Origin: Paenibacillus_AP thailandensis
GTDB taxonomy: Bacteria > Bacillota > Bacilli > Paenibacillales > Paenibacillaceae
Direction: 5' to 3'
Assembly (NCBI RefSeq): GCF_042685365.1
Contig: NZ_JBHUMY010000016.1
Location: forward strand, 186,001-250,000
Length of the DNA stretch: 64,000 nt
Within the stretch, counting starts at the first letter, position 1. Each line of letters opens with the position of its first letter. The translations under genes and the position numbers were made by a program. Under the pieces are notes generated by a model. The model searched no databases. It was not told the DNA's origin and worked only from the letters and a program-made list of their open reading frames with translations. Positions 24,774 through 33,228 of this stretch are shown here, piece after piece.

Positions 24774-25682
24774 CTAAACGATTTTATTCTCTTCCTTCAC
24801 AGCGATAACCTCCCTTGCTGCTTCTATGAAAGATAACATAGTTGGTGAAAGCCACTTGTCTTTATGCCATAACATCTGTGTATACACGTGCAAGTCCGGG
24901 ATTTGCCATGGAAGAGCAACAAGTTCGCCTCGTTCAACTTCTGCTTTCGCCGTTATTTCAGGAAGAAAGGCAATACCGATTCCCGCAATTGCACATTGTT
25001 TAATGGCTTCGGCATTTTGAAACTCCAAATACGTAATATCATCTATGCCCTCTTTCTCGAATCCCCGGTCAAACATGGTTCTATAAGTACAACCCTTTTC
25101 ATTAGTCAGAAACACTTCTCCGTGAAAATTCTCCAGCTGTAGTACGGTTTGTTTCGCCAGTGGATGGTCTGGAGCAGCGAATAAGCGGAAAGTTTCTTCC
25201 AGCAACGGTTCCACTGCTAGCCCCGTTGATCGGATGGGCTCGTCCAACATAAAGATGACATCAGCGGTTCCATCAAAAAGCGTTTGCTTGAGTTGCTGAT
25301 TGGAAACAGAGCGGAAGATGAGACGCACTCCCGGATAGCGCGAGCGAAATAAGCGGAAGACGACTGGAAGCCGATAAGCGCAGAGAACCTCATTAGCACT
25401 TATCGTTAGGGTGCCGCTTAGATTTTCATTGTCGTGAACGATGCCGCGAGCTTCGTCTAATTTGTTTAGCACGCCTTGGACATGAGTTAAAAAGCGTTTA
25501 CCTGCGGTTGTGAGAACGAGCTGCTTGCCCAAGCGGTCAAAGAGACGTACGCCAAGCTCATCCTCCAATGCTTTTATTTGCATCGTGACGTTGGAAGGAA
25601 CGTAGTTCAGCACTTCCGCGGCCCGACTGAAATTTAAAGTTGATGCAACTGTGCGGAACGTATTCAGCTGGCGCAATTCCAT
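24774..25682 (-). CDS. LysR family transcriptional regulator
   Basis: Cytosolic regulator of 302 residues. The N-terminal winged helix-turn-helix (RQLNTFRTVASTLNFSRAAE, then VTMQIKALEDELGVRLFDR) is typical; the effector domain spans about residues 90-290 and contains ADVIFMLDEPI and a Cys in NEKGCTYRTMF. The ATG at 25682 follows AAAGGGGATAATACG; a longer in-frame start is not conserved. It is divergent from the MetX-like hydrolase gene, its most likely target, and a palindrome with the LysR T-N11-A pattern lies just upstream at 25702-25716. Confidence 0.92.
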   Translation of the reverse strand: MELRQLNTFRTVASTLNFSRAAEVLNYVPSNVTMQIKALEDELGVRLFDRLGKQLVLTTAGKRFLTHVQGVLNKLDEARGIVHDNENLSGTLTISANEVLCAYRLPVVFRLFRSRYPGVRLIFRSVSNQQLKQTLFDGTADVIFMLDEPIRSTGLAVEPLLEETFRLFAAPDHPLAKQTVLQLENFHGEVFLTNEKGCTYRTMFDRGFEKEGIDDITYLEFQNAEAIKQCAIAGIGIAFLPEITAKAEVERGELVALPWQIPDLHVYTQMLWHKDKWLSPTMLSFIEAAREVIAVKEENKIV

Positions 25683-25701
25683 CGTATTATCCCCTTTTGC
25701 T

Positions 25702-25716
25702 TTCAATATTATTGAA
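25702..25716. promoter_or_regulatory. LysR-type operator palindrome
   Basis: TTCAATATTATTGAA is a perfect palindrome around one T and contains T-N11-A. It lies in the intergenic region between the LysR gene and its divergent neighbour. Confidence 0.5.
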
Positions 25717-25822
25717 TACTACTTTGAAATCTGTTCACTTTTATTGAGGGTATCACGAATCTATACTAACAACAAGAAATACATTCTATGTAAGTTTTTA
25801 TTTTGAAGGGAGCGACAAAACG

Positions 25823-26845
25823 ATGGATTATGAGATTTTTGATTTAGGCGACGTAACACTCCAATCGGGCGTGACGTTACCGAACGCTTTTCTTGCTTAT
25901 AAAACTTATGGAAGATTGAATGAGAACAAAGATAATGTGATCATCTACCCCACTGCTTTTGGCGATCAGCATGTTCAGAATGAATGGTTGATTGGGAACG
26001 GCATGGCACTAGATCCGCAGAAATATTTCATTATCGTTCCAAATCTGCTGGGTAACGGACTCTCTTCGTCTCCCAGTAACACTCCTCCCCCATTCGACCG
26101 GGCTAATTTCCCGCATGTAACCATCTATGACAATGTTAGATTACAGCATCGGCTGGTGACCGAAAAATTCGGCATTCAAAAGATCGCTCTCGTAGTTGGA
26201 TGGTCAATGGGAGGCATTCAAGCCTTTCAATGGGGGGCAAGTTATCCAGACATGGTTGAACGAATTGCGCCTTTCAACGGAGTTGCAAAAACCTGGCCCC
26301 AAACGTATGTGGTCCTGGACGGAATGAAAGCTCCGCTCATGGCTTCAGTCGGCTTCGATTCAAGTAAACTAAACCGGTTGACTTCTGCGGATATGCGCGC
26401 CGTTGGCCGTGTCTATGCGGGATGGGGCGTATCTCATGCGTTTTACAGAGAGGAACTTTATCGTGAGCTGGGATTTGAATCATTGGCAGATTTTGTGGTT
26501 GGCGTATGGGAGGATAGCTTTATGAAGCTCGATCCGCACAATGTCCTGGCCATGTTATGGACAGGCCAAAATGCGGATATTAGCGAAAATCCCACTTATA
26601 ACGGAGATTTCGATAAGGCGCTCAAAAGCATTAAAGCGCTCGCCTGCATCATGCCTGGGAGCACGGATCTCTTCTGCACGGCGGACGATAACGAATACGA
26701 AGCTAAGCTTATACCTAATGCTGCTTATTATCCTATCAAGTCGATCTGGGGGCATTTTGCCGGACGCGGAATCAACATTGCCGATAATAAAGTTATTGAT
26801 GACAACCTAAAACACTTGTTGGCGCTAAGTCCAAACCGCTTATAG
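25823..26845 (+). CDS. alpha/beta-fold hydrolase, MetX-like acyltransferase family
   Basis: Cytosolic protein of 340 residues in the homoserine O-acetyltransferase-like branch of alpha/beta hydrolases. The nucleophile elbow is VVGWSMGGIQAFQWG (Ser), the acid is in MPGSTDLFCTADDNEYEA (Asp), and the His is in SIWGHFAGRG near the C terminus. The N terminus (LQSGVTLPNAFLAYKTYGRLN) is the usual MetX-like start. The full MetX substrate motif is not obvious, so an esterase or another acyltransferase is as likely as methionine synthesis. The gene is divergent from LysR and is followed by a GNAT remnant. Confidence 0.82.
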   Translation: MDYEIFDLGDVTLQSGVTLPNAFLAYKTYGRLNENKDNVIIYPTAFGDQHVQNEWLIGNGMALDPQKYFIIVPNLLGNGLSSSPSNTPPPFDRANFPHVTIYDNVRLQHRLVTEKFGIQKIALVVGWSMGGIQAFQWGASYPDMVERIAPFNGVAKTWPQTYVVLDGMKAPLMASVGFDSSKLNRLTSADMRAVGRVYAGWGVSHAFYREELYRELGFESLADFVVGVWEDSFMKLDPHNVLAMLWTGQNADISENPTYNGDFDKALKSIKALACIMPGSTDLFCTADDNEYEAKLIPNAAYYPIKSIWGHFAGRGINIADNKVIDDNLKHLLALSPNRL

Positions 26846-26964
26846 AAGCGGATGGCCGAAGTATTGAACCCTTCAACGCTAAGTTCCACTCCGTGTGCTC
26901 CCCTCTCAATGCCTATAGACATCGCGCGGTTCGTCAGACTGAAGCCAAGGCCGCGCACACGATT
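26846..26964 (-). pseudogene. GNAT acetyltransferase C-terminal remnant
   Basis: On the minus strand the open frame reads RVRGLGFSLTNRAMS and then ERGAHGVELSVEGFNTSAIR with FYKRFGL, which is the motif A-to-B region of a GNAT enzyme. No N-terminal half or start precedes it, and its 3' end runs into the hydrolase gene on the other strand. I read it as a decayed fragment. Confidence 0.55.
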
Positions 26965-26971
26965 AATAAAG

Positions 26972-26992
26972 AAGGAGCCTTATAGGCTCCTT
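26972..26992. terminator. terminator-like hairpin
   Basis: AAGGAGCC / GGCTCCTT with a TTATA loop, same stem family as the rlmL terminator. It lies between the hydrolase and a minus-strand membrane-protein gene. Confidence 0.7.
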
Positions 26993-27026
26993 TCCGAGTT
27001 CTTCCCGCTGTAGTCATTAATTGCGT

Positions 27027-27467
27027 CTAGTGCTTTCGAAGAAGCGATAAGTGAATTCGCAAATAAAGGATGACTAAGGCATAAAACGGCACTGAAAACC
27101 ATAATTCCCACCCTTTATATACCAAGTATCCTGTTAGCAACGAAAGAACTTCATAAGTTATTGCGAAAAGCGTCATTCCGATTAGATACAGTACGAAATC
27201 ACGTTTTCTAAACGGCATGAAATTCAAAATAATAACACCAAACGATGGCGGCAACAAAAATTGTAAGATAAGATCCTCTATCGTTATAGATGGTGACTCA
27301 GAATCATACAGATCAAGAATCAAGCCGAAGATAAGATCAATGTTAATGGTGATCGCAGCCAGCCAGCCCCAAAATATATAAATTTCCTTTAAAGATATGC
27401 GCTTGGGCATAAACCATACGAACGGCAATGTGAAGCAAAGGGTTATAAAACCAAACCAAATTCCCAT
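27027..27467 (-). CDS. hypothetical membrane protein (146 aa; CBO0543-like?)
   Basis: Integral membrane protein with four to five hydrophobic segments and short basic loops (MPKRISLKEIY, PFRKRDF). The C-terminal YLVYKGWELWFSVPFYALV resembles the small CBO0543-type membrane proteins of Bacilli, but I am not certain. AT-rich. It stands alone between a hairpin and paiA. Function unknown. Confidence 0.6.
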   Translation of the reverse strand: MGIWFGFITLCFTLPFVWFMPKRISLKEIYIFWGWLAAITINIDLIFGLILDLYDSESPSITIEDLILQFLLPPSFGVIILNFMPFRKRDFVLYLIGMTLFAITYEVLSLLTGYLVYKGWELWFSVPFYALVILYLRIHLSLLRKH

Positions 27468-27541
27468 TTTTCACCCTCCAGAATAAGGGTATTATACCAC
27501 CTCTTCAATTGCTTTATTCATGGATAAAGGCCATGTCGTCG

Positions 27542-28090
27542 TCATTGTTCATGTATGCGCACCGGGGTTGAAGCAGGCCAAGTTTTAGTCATTATAAAAT
27601 CAGTTTGTTCCTCATCACCCATATAAAACGAGTGCGCTCCCTTTTGAACAAACCCCAACTTTTTATAAAACGCAATGGCCTTCGCGTTCTTTTCCCAAAC
27701 CCCTAGCCAGATCATCCGTTTGTTTTGTTTTATGGCTATTTCCATCGCTTTGTCAAACAGATTTTTGCCAAGCCCTTTTCCTTGAAATTTGTTTCGTATA
27801 TAAATCCTCTCAATTTCGAGTGACTCATCACCCATCTTTTCAGATTGAGCATCGTTCATATTCACCTTTAAATATCCGGCAATTTCTTCATTTACAAAGA
27901 TGAAATAAAACTCCGAAGAGATATTGGACAATTCCTTTTCCAACTGTTTAGCGTTAAACGCCTTATCCAAATAGGCTTTCATATTTTCCGGTGAGTTCTG
28001 ATCTTTAAACGTATCGCTGAATGTTTCGATACTTATTGTTTGGAGTATTTGTAAATCTTCGCGGCTGCACTTTTTTATTGTTACAGTCAT
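27542..28090 (-). CDS. paiA: spermidine/spermine N1-acetyltransferase (PaiA-like GNAT)
   Basis: Acetyl-CoA-dependent polyamine acetyltransferase of 182 residues. The protein closely recalls Bacillus PaiA: KKCSREDLQILQTISIETF at the start, IERIYIRNKFQGKGLGKNLF as the acetyl-CoA loop (QGKGLG), and WLGVWEKNAKAIAFYKKLGF as motif B. PaiA helps control polyamine levels. It is 27 bases downstream of a MarR regulator gene in the same direction; PaiB is not adjacent. Expression is probably set by the operator in front of marR. Confidence 0.88.
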   Translation of the reverse strand: MTVTIKKCSREDLQILQTISIETFSDTFKDQNSPENMKAYLDKAFNAKQLEKELSNISSEFYFIFVNEEIAGYLKVNMNDAQSEKMGDESLEIERIYIRNKFQGKGLGKNLFDKAMEIAIKQNKRMIWLGVWEKNAKAIAFYKKLGFVQKGAHSFYMGDEEQTDFIMTKTWPASTPVRIHEQ

Positions 28091-28117
28091 TTTTATTTTT
28101 CGCTCCTTTGTTTAAAA

Positions 28118-28570
28118 TCAATAATTTCTCTTGTTCCCCTTTTTCACAAATTCCCAGTCCGTTTCTATATTTTTTCTAACTCTTTGAAGAAGATGAAACA
28201 GGGTTTCTGCTTCGTTTTCGGAAAATCCCGCTAAAGCGACTTTATTCGAATGATCGTTTTCTCTTTTTATAAAAGGAAACACTTTTTCCCCTTTTTCTGT
28301 TGGGAAAAGTTTTTTTATTTTTTTGTTATGCTCATCGTCTTTCTTTTCAATAAAGCCATTCATTTCAAGCTTTTGTATTGCACGAGCTGCGGTCGTTCGG
28401 TCCACTTTTATCATTTCAGCTAACTTTTCTTGAATGATTCCCGGGTTTTCACATATTCGGACAAGGTACAAATACTGTCCTTTGGTGAGGTTATACTCTT
28501 TAAATTCGATATTGCTTATCGAATCTAACGCTCTGGCGATCATTCCAATCTCGCGTAAAATTTCCTTCAT
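28118..28570 (-). CDS. MarR family transcriptional regulator (YybA-like)
   Basis: Winged-helix repressor of 150 residues. The recognition region is QEKLAEMIKVDRTTAARAIQ and the wing KKDDEHNKKIKKLFPTEKG. The N and C termini form the dimer helices. It resembles Bacillus YybA. It leads a two-gene unit with paiA. Directly upstream is a perfect 13-bp-arm palindrome that covers the -35 and spacer of its own promoter, so it most likely represses itself and paiA. Confidence 0.9.
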   Translation of the reverse strand: MKEILREIGMIARALDSISNIEFKEYNLTKGQYLYLVRICENPGIIQEKLAEMIKVDRTTAARAIQKLEMNGFIEKKDDEHNKKIKKLFPTEKGEKVFPFIKRENDHSNKVALAGFSENEAETLFHLLQRVRKNIETDWEFVKKGNKRNY

Positions 28571-28605
28571 ATGTTCAACTCCATCAAGTTGTTTGGCTAC
28601 AAAAT

Positions 28606-28641
28606 ATTATAATGCTTTTTGTTGCATTTGCAACAAAAAGC
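28606..28641 (-). promoter_or_regulatory. marR-paiA promoter overlapped by MarR operator
   Basis: The promoter reads TTGCAA, 16 bases, TATAAT on the minus strand (28606-28633). The operator GCTTTTTGTTGCA - TT - TGCAACAAAAAGC occupies 28614-28641 with perfect 13-base arms and covers the -35 and spacer. Confidence 0.8.
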
Positions 28642-28676
28642 AGATGTCCTGAAACGTCTTTCTATAAACAAAATAA

Positions 28677-28708
28677 CCCCCATTGTTAGTCGTGCCTAAC
28701 AATGGGGG
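28677..28708. terminator. strong hairpin downstream of azoreductase gene
   Basis: CCCCCATTGTTAG and CTAACAATGGGGG are perfect 13-base arms around TCGTGC. On the minus strand it is followed by TTATTTTG, so it probably ends the azoreductase transcript. Confidence 0.75.
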
Positions 28709-28784
28709 TGCATTTCATAATGACCGGCTGCCGTACTATCTTTTGTAACGGTTCAAACTCATGGAAACGGACCACGTCCTTTAG

Positions 28785-29444
28785 TCACTTGATCGCTCCC
28801 TTCGCATGATCCGCCCTTGTAAAGGAAGCAGCCGCAGACTCGGCTTCTTGATAAGCTTTGGCTAATACTTCCTCCCTTCTTAAGAAATAATTCCCTTGGG
28901 CACGGATGATTTGATAGTCGACTCCCATAAAGTTGAACATCGCTTTTAAAAATTTGTGGGAATATTCGACTTCCGCGTACCAATCCTCGTTCGTATAGAT
29001 CCCGTCGCTCGCTTGAATGACAAGGACGTTTCTGCCGTCGTTCAGAAGACCGACCGAGCCTTTGTCCGTATAGGCAAAAGTCTCCTTAGCGATCAGAATG
29101 TTATCCATGTAGTCTTTTAGCTTGGATGGAATGTTAAAGTTATGCAGCGGCATGGCGATGACGTATTTTTTCGCGCTTTTGAATTGTTGTAGAATGTCTG
29201 ACATTCGGGAATCAAGCGACTGTTCTTCTTCAGTCAAGCGCTCATCTCTCCGCTTTTTTTCCTGTAGGCTTAGAAAGGTACGGTCAATGCAAGGAATGTG
29301 ATCCCGGTATAAATCGATTTGTTCGATCGGCCCTTCCGGATTCATTTTTTTATAAGTTTCCAGAAAATGATGAAGCACTTGAAGACTTATCGACGAATCG
29401 GCATCCACTTTTGGATGTGCATTAATAACGAGCAATTTTTCCAA
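28785..29444 (-). CDS. FMN-dependent NADH:quinone oxidoreductase / azoreductase
   Basis: Flavodoxin-fold enzyme of about 219 residues in the AzoR family, which reduces quinones and azo dyes with NADH. Visible motifs are LLVINAHPKVDADSS (FMN phosphate loop), PLHNFNIPSKLKDYMDNI (the family's PMYNFxIPS-type segment) and DGRNVLVIQASDGIY. The TTG at 29444 follows GGGAGAGAACG and suits the family N terminus; an ATG at 29468 has no clear ribosome site. Such enzymes counter quinone or thiol stress. A strong hairpin lies downstream. Confidence 0.88.
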   Translation of the reverse strand: MEKLLVINAHPKVDADSSISLQVLHHFLETYKKMNPEGPIEQIDLYRDHIPCIDRTFLSLQEKKRRDERLTEEEQSLDSRMSDILQQFKSAKKYVIAMPLHNFNIPSKLKDYMDNILIAKETFAYTDKGSVGLLNDGRNVLVIQASDGIYTNEDWYAEVEYSHKFLKAMFNFMGVDYQIIRAQGNYFLRREEVLAKAYQEAESAAASFTRADHAKGAIK

Positions 29445-29778
29445 CTTCGTTCTCTCCCTTATTCTCATTTCGGATACACCTATACAGACAAATAGCGGAT
29501 CGATTTTGTGACATGTTCGCCAGAACTCGAAATAAAAAAAACCGCCCCCATTCAGGTCGGTTGTTCCTCTGTTTCACGAGCGGAAATTATCCTCGATTCA
29601 GGGCGACATGTTTTGAGAAAAAAGAACTACAGCGGTCCTTTTAACTTGTTCGCCGGAAATGATAGAATAACGTATCGCATCCGGCCTTTAAAACAACATA
29701 GAGGAATAACTCGATCCGATAAACTGAGAGGAGACGATTACCATATCCAATCCGCAATTTCTGCCTTACAGTGTCGCT

Positions 29779-30630
29779 ATGATTACCCCGTTTAGCCAAG
29801 ACGATGCTCTTGATGAGACGAGTATTCATCGGATGGTGCGCTATTATGAGGAAAACAAAGTTCCTGCCCTGCTCGTTAGCGGTTCAACCGGCGAGCAGCA
29901 TTCACTGACAGTTGATGAAAGAATTCATCTTTACCGGGCCGTCAAAGACGCCTCCCCGGCCGGTATGCCGTTATATGCCGGAGTCGCCGCCGTTCGCACC
30001 CGGGACGCAGTTCGGCTGGCCAAGGAAGCGGAGCAAGCCGGACTTTCAGCCATTATGCTTGGTTTTCCGCCTTACGTCCGCCCAAACCAACGGGAAGCTG
30101 TTTTATATGTCCAAGCAGTGTGCTCCGCAACCCCGCTGCCGATTATGCTTTATAATAATCCGCTGCGAACCGGATTTAATCTGGAAATAGACACTCTGAT
30201 TAGGATTGTCCAACAATATCCCCAAGTTGTTGCACTTAAAGAGGCCGGCAATCCGGATACCGTCAATCGGATCAAAACGGAATTGGGAGCGGATTTCCAA
30301 GTGTTGTCTGGACTTGACCTCACCATAGTCGATTACTTTGAGAAAGGCTACGACGGCCTGACGAGCGTTGCCGGCAATCTCTTTCCGCTTGAAATCAATA
30401 GCATTGTCCAGCTTCTAAGAAATGGCCGTAAAACGGAGGCTGAACAGGAGCTTATGAAACTACGGCCGAGTTTAGAGCTGCTGGGCGAAATCGGTTGGAT
30501 TAGAGTCATTCGTCATTTCTTCTCAAGACAAGGCTTAATTGCCGGCAACTACCGCGAACCTCTGACTCCGCTTACCGCCGAGGAACAAATCTCCGTTAAC
30601 GGGATTCAAATTTTATCTAATCATCACTAA
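29779..30630 (+). CDS. DapA / N-acetylneuraminate lyase family aldolase, start codon abnormal
   Basis: TIM-barrel class I aldolase, 283 residues from the first ATG. The pyruvate-binding GSTGEQHSLT (residues about 35-44), the YNNPLRTG tyrosine motif and Schiff-base Lys in VVALKEAGNPD are intact. In the family the motif A(M/L)ITPF is preceded by about ten residues. Here the frame is open 12 codons further up and reads ISNPQFLPYSVAMITPF, with GAGGAG placed correctly for an ATA codon at 29743. So the native start seems to have changed from ATG to ATA and the listed ATG is internal. Without dap genes around it, the substrate may be another 2-keto sugar acid. Confidence 0.85.
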   Translation: MITPFSQDDALDETSIHRMVRYYEENKVPALLVSGSTGEQHSLTVDERIHLYRAVKDASPAGMPLYAGVAAVRTRDAVRLAKEAEQAGLSAIMLGFPPYVRPNQREAVLYVQAVCSATPLPIMLYNNPLRTGFNLEIDTLIRIVQQYPQVVALKEAGNPDTVNRIKTELGADFQVLSGLDLTIVDYFEKGYDGLTSVAGNLFPLEINSIVQLLRNGRKTEAEQELMKLRPSLELLGEIGWIRVIRHFFSRQGLIAGNYREPLTPLTAEEQISVNGIQILSNHH

Positions 30631-30971
30631 CTTCCCGTTCGGTATCGCTTCTAAAAGAGGAGCCGATTAGGGCTCCTCTGCTTCTATTGTAGAGAGTTCA
30701 TTCCGCCGCGAACAATCTGTCCGTCATTTTTTCCGCATTGGATCCATATCCCTCTGTACATCTTCCCCGTGAAAGGGTTCAAGCGGCTTAATCTTTTCCG
30801 GCCGGCATTTGCAGAGAAATCTTATGGAAAATAAAAAAGAAAATTTTTTTGTGAAGCTGTCGATTTTGCCGCATCCCATTCGTTGTCTTCATAGAGGCCG
30901 GGTTCCAACGGTAATTTCGCACGAAACGCTCGGACTACTGCAAAAACTAGAAAACGAAAGGATGTTATAAG
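30631..30971. other. intergenic region DapA-family gene / VOC gene
   Basis: Besides the terminator near its start I see only an A-rich stretch around 30825-30850 and the ribosome site AAAGGATG of the VOC gene. No gene or clear promoter. Confidence 0.4.
30653..30681 (+). terminator. terminator of DapA-family gene
   Basis: AGAGGAGCC / GGCTCCTCT with a GATTAG loop, 25 bases after the stop. The T-tract is weak. Same stem family as other terminators in the window. Confidence 0.7.
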
Positions 30972-31379
30972 ATGGCAAAATTCACTGCTTATATGATGTC
31001 GGAGGACGCAAAAGCGCAAGCGGAGTTCTACGCGCATGCGCTCGGAGGAGAGATTTTGTCCGTTATGACGCATGGACAGCTTCCGGGAGCCAAGGAAGAA
31101 CTCAAAGACAAAGTCGTTAACTTAAGCCTGATTGCGGGAGGAATTCACTTCTTAATGTCCGATTCCGTATTTGAGCCGGTCGTTCGGGGGAACGCCATAA
31201 ATCTGTCGCTCGAGTTCGCCACGGAAGCCGAAGCGCGCGAGGCTTTCCATAAGCTGGCTGAAGGCGGGGATGTGAAATGCCCGTTGGAGCCGGCATTCTG
31301 GGGCGCTTTGTACGGGCAGATCGAAGACAAATACGGCGTCAGGTGGATGATCACTACGGCCGGAACGAACGCCCAATAA
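30972..31379 (+). CDS. VOC family protein (PhnB/YxbF-like glyoxalase fold)
   Basis: Small cytosolic protein of 135 residues with two beta-alpha-beta-beta-beta modules, as in PhnB-like members of the vicinal oxygen chelate superfamily. The first half has SEDAKAQAEFYAHALGGEI and the C terminus GALYGQIEDKYGVRWMI, typical of the group. The metal-binding residues of true glyoxalases are not all evident, so a binding or unknown enzymatic role is possible. AAAGGATG precedes the ATG. Confidence 0.85.
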   Translation: MAKFTAYMMSEDAKAQAEFYAHALGGEILSVMTHGQLPGAKEELKDKVVNLSLIAGGIHFLMSDSVFEPVVRGNAINLSLEFATEAEAREAFHKLAEGGDVKCPLEPAFWGALYGQIEDKYGVRWMITTAGTNAQ

Positions 31380-31504
31380 ACAACAACAGCAGCAAAAGCC
31401 CGCCCCGCATTGGCCATACCGGTCGGCGGCATTCAGGAAGAAGTTCGTTTACGGGGAGTCGATGCTTCGCGTAGGGAAAAGTTATGGAACCGAGAAACGA
31501 CAAG

Positions 31505-31530
31505 AAAAGGGAGCCCGCGGGCTCCCTTCT
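31505..31530 (-). terminator. terminator of MFS gene
   Basis: AAGGGAGCCCG and CGGGCTCCCTT form a perfect 22-base palindrome (31507-31528), eight bases past the MFS stop. On the minus strand TTTTC follows. Confidence 0.8.
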
Positions 31531-31536
31531 AATATA

Positions 31537-32973
31537 TCAATGCATCGGATTCATTGCGGCGTGCTTGACGACGACGCGGCGAATAAACAAAGCGACGACG
31601 AGACCGACCAGCGTCACGATCATCGCGAACGTGAACACATTCTGGGAACCAAACGTCATTGCGTTGGCTACTTCGGTCATTCCTGCCGGAACGGCGGAAT
31701 TGTGCAAATATTTCTCCATTCCGCTTGTAAGGATACTGACCGCAACCGCGGTGCCGATCGCACCCGAGACCTGCTGCAGCGTGTTCATAACCGCCGTGCC
31801 ATGCGGATACAGCTCCGGCGGCAGCTGATTCAAGCCATTCGTCTGCGACGGCATCCACACCATGGAGATACCGACCATTAACCCTATGTGCAATGCGACG
31901 ATGAAAGCAACCGAAGACGCCGGCGTAATGCCGGAGAAAAACCATAACATCGCGGCAACGATAACCAGGCCGGGAATGACGAGCCATTTCGGCCCGTACT
32001 TGTCGAACAAACGCCCCATGTGCGGCGATAAGAAACCGTTCAACGCGCTGCCCGGCAGCAGCATGAGACCTGCGGCGAACGCGGATAATCCCATGCCGTT
32101 CTGCAAATACATCGGCAAAATAATCATGCTCGATAACATGATCATCATGCAAGAGAGGATCATGAGCAGCCCTACGATGAACATCGGGTACTTGAAGACT
32201 CGCAGGTTCATCATCGGCTCGCGCATATACACCTGCCGCAGAGCAAACAGAATGAGCGCGACCAGTCCGATGGCGATCGATGCAAGCACGACCGGGCTGG
32301 TCCAGCCCTCTTCGCCTTCGCCGGCCTTGCTGAAGCCAAAGACGATACCGCCGAAGCCGATCGTGGACAATACGACGGACAGCAGATCGATGCGAGGCTT
32401 GGTGACTTCGGTGACATTTTCCAAATACTTCAACCCTACCAAAAGGCCTGCGATCAAAAACGGCAACGAGATCCAGAAGATGTAGTGCCAAGTTAAATAT
32501 TCGATGAGAAGACCTGCTACGGTCGGTCCGGTCGCGGGCGCGAACATGATGACAAGGCCGACGAAGCCCATCGCCGCACCGCGTTTCTCCGGAGGATAAA
32601 CGACAAGAATCGTATTGAACATGAGCGGGAGCAGCAAGCCCATACCGACCGCCTGCAGAACGCGCGCGGTCATAAGCATTTCGAAATTGGGCGAGAGCGC
32701 CGCGATCAATGTTCCGGCGATGGAGCTCGCCACCGAACCGATGAACAGCTGCCTTGTCGTAAACCATTGCAGCAAGAGCCCGGTCATCGGCATCAGAATG
32801 CCGAGTGTTAACAAAAATCCTGTTGTCAGCCACTGCGCGGTCGCGGTCGAAATTTGAAACACGTCCATCAAATTACTGATCGCGATGTTGAGCGCAGTTT
32901 CGCTGAACATACCGACAAACCCCGGGACGAGCAGCGACGCCATAATCGCCCGGGTATTGTATTGCTTGGTCAT
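31537..32973 (-). CDS. MFS drug exporter, DHA2 family (LmrB/MdtP-like)
   Basis: Membrane exporter of 478 residues with about 14 spans. Motif D1 is modified to SETALNIAISNLMDVF, as in the LmrB/YusP subgroup, and motif C occurs as FAPATGPTVAGLLIEYLTWHYIF. I set the start at the ATG 32973 because the upstream 33 codons are not hydrophobic or conserved and AGGGAAGTGGGAA lies before it. A TetR gene lies 255 bases upstream on the same strand; LmrA/LmrB-type pairs are known, but the TetR operators seen at 33893 and 33964 are not repeated before this gene. Confidence 0.9.
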   Translation of the reverse strand: MTKQYNTRAIMASLLVPGFVGMFSETALNIAISNLMDVFQISTATAQWLTTGFLLTLGILMPMTGLLLQWFTTRQLFIGSVASSIAGTLIAALSPNFEMLMTARVLQAVGMGLLLPLMFNTILVVYPPEKRGAAMGFVGLVIMFAPATGPTVAGLLIEYLTWHYIFWISLPFLIAGLLVGLKYLENVTEVTKPRIDLLSVVLSTIGFGGIVFGFSKAGEGEEGWTSPVVLASIAIGLVALILFALRQVYMREPMMNLRVFKYPMFIVGLLMILSCMMIMLSSMIILPMYLQNGMGLSAFAAGLMLLPGSALNGFLSPHMGRLFDKYGPKWLVIPGLVIVAAMLWFFSGITPASSVAFIVALHIGLMVGISMVWMPSQTNGLNQLPPELYPHGTAVMNTLQQVSGAIGTAVAVSILTSGMEKYLHNSAVPAGMTEVANAMTFGSQNVFTFAMIVTLVGLVVALFIRRVVVKHAAMNPMH

Positions 32974-33228
32974 CCATTCCCACTTCCCTATCCTAAATAA
33001 ATGTCTATCTGTGCGTGACCCTGAAATCGATCCGCTATCTGTTACAATAATCTTTACAGTTTTACAAGTCAATACCCTTAACTTAATTTTATTGTAAACT
33101 GTTCCATTTCATCCCCGGGACCGGTCCTGTTAAGTGTTTGCCGACGAATCCCATCTTCATCGCCGGATCGGGGTTGCAGGCGAATCGGGATGTATGGATC
33201 GCCATCTGGTTCAAGCATGATCGAGGGC

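Noticed and set aside
28785..29444. Toxin-antitoxin or defence system in the accessory stretch 22-31 kb
   Set aside because: All identified genes are ordinary metabolic, regulatory or membrane proteins; no nuclease, kinase or antitoxin partner was found.
31529..32833. 434-codon minus-strand frame inside the DHA2 exporter gene
   Set aside because: Alternative frame of a gene with clear MFS motifs; the product is His/Arg-rich and not hydrophobic.
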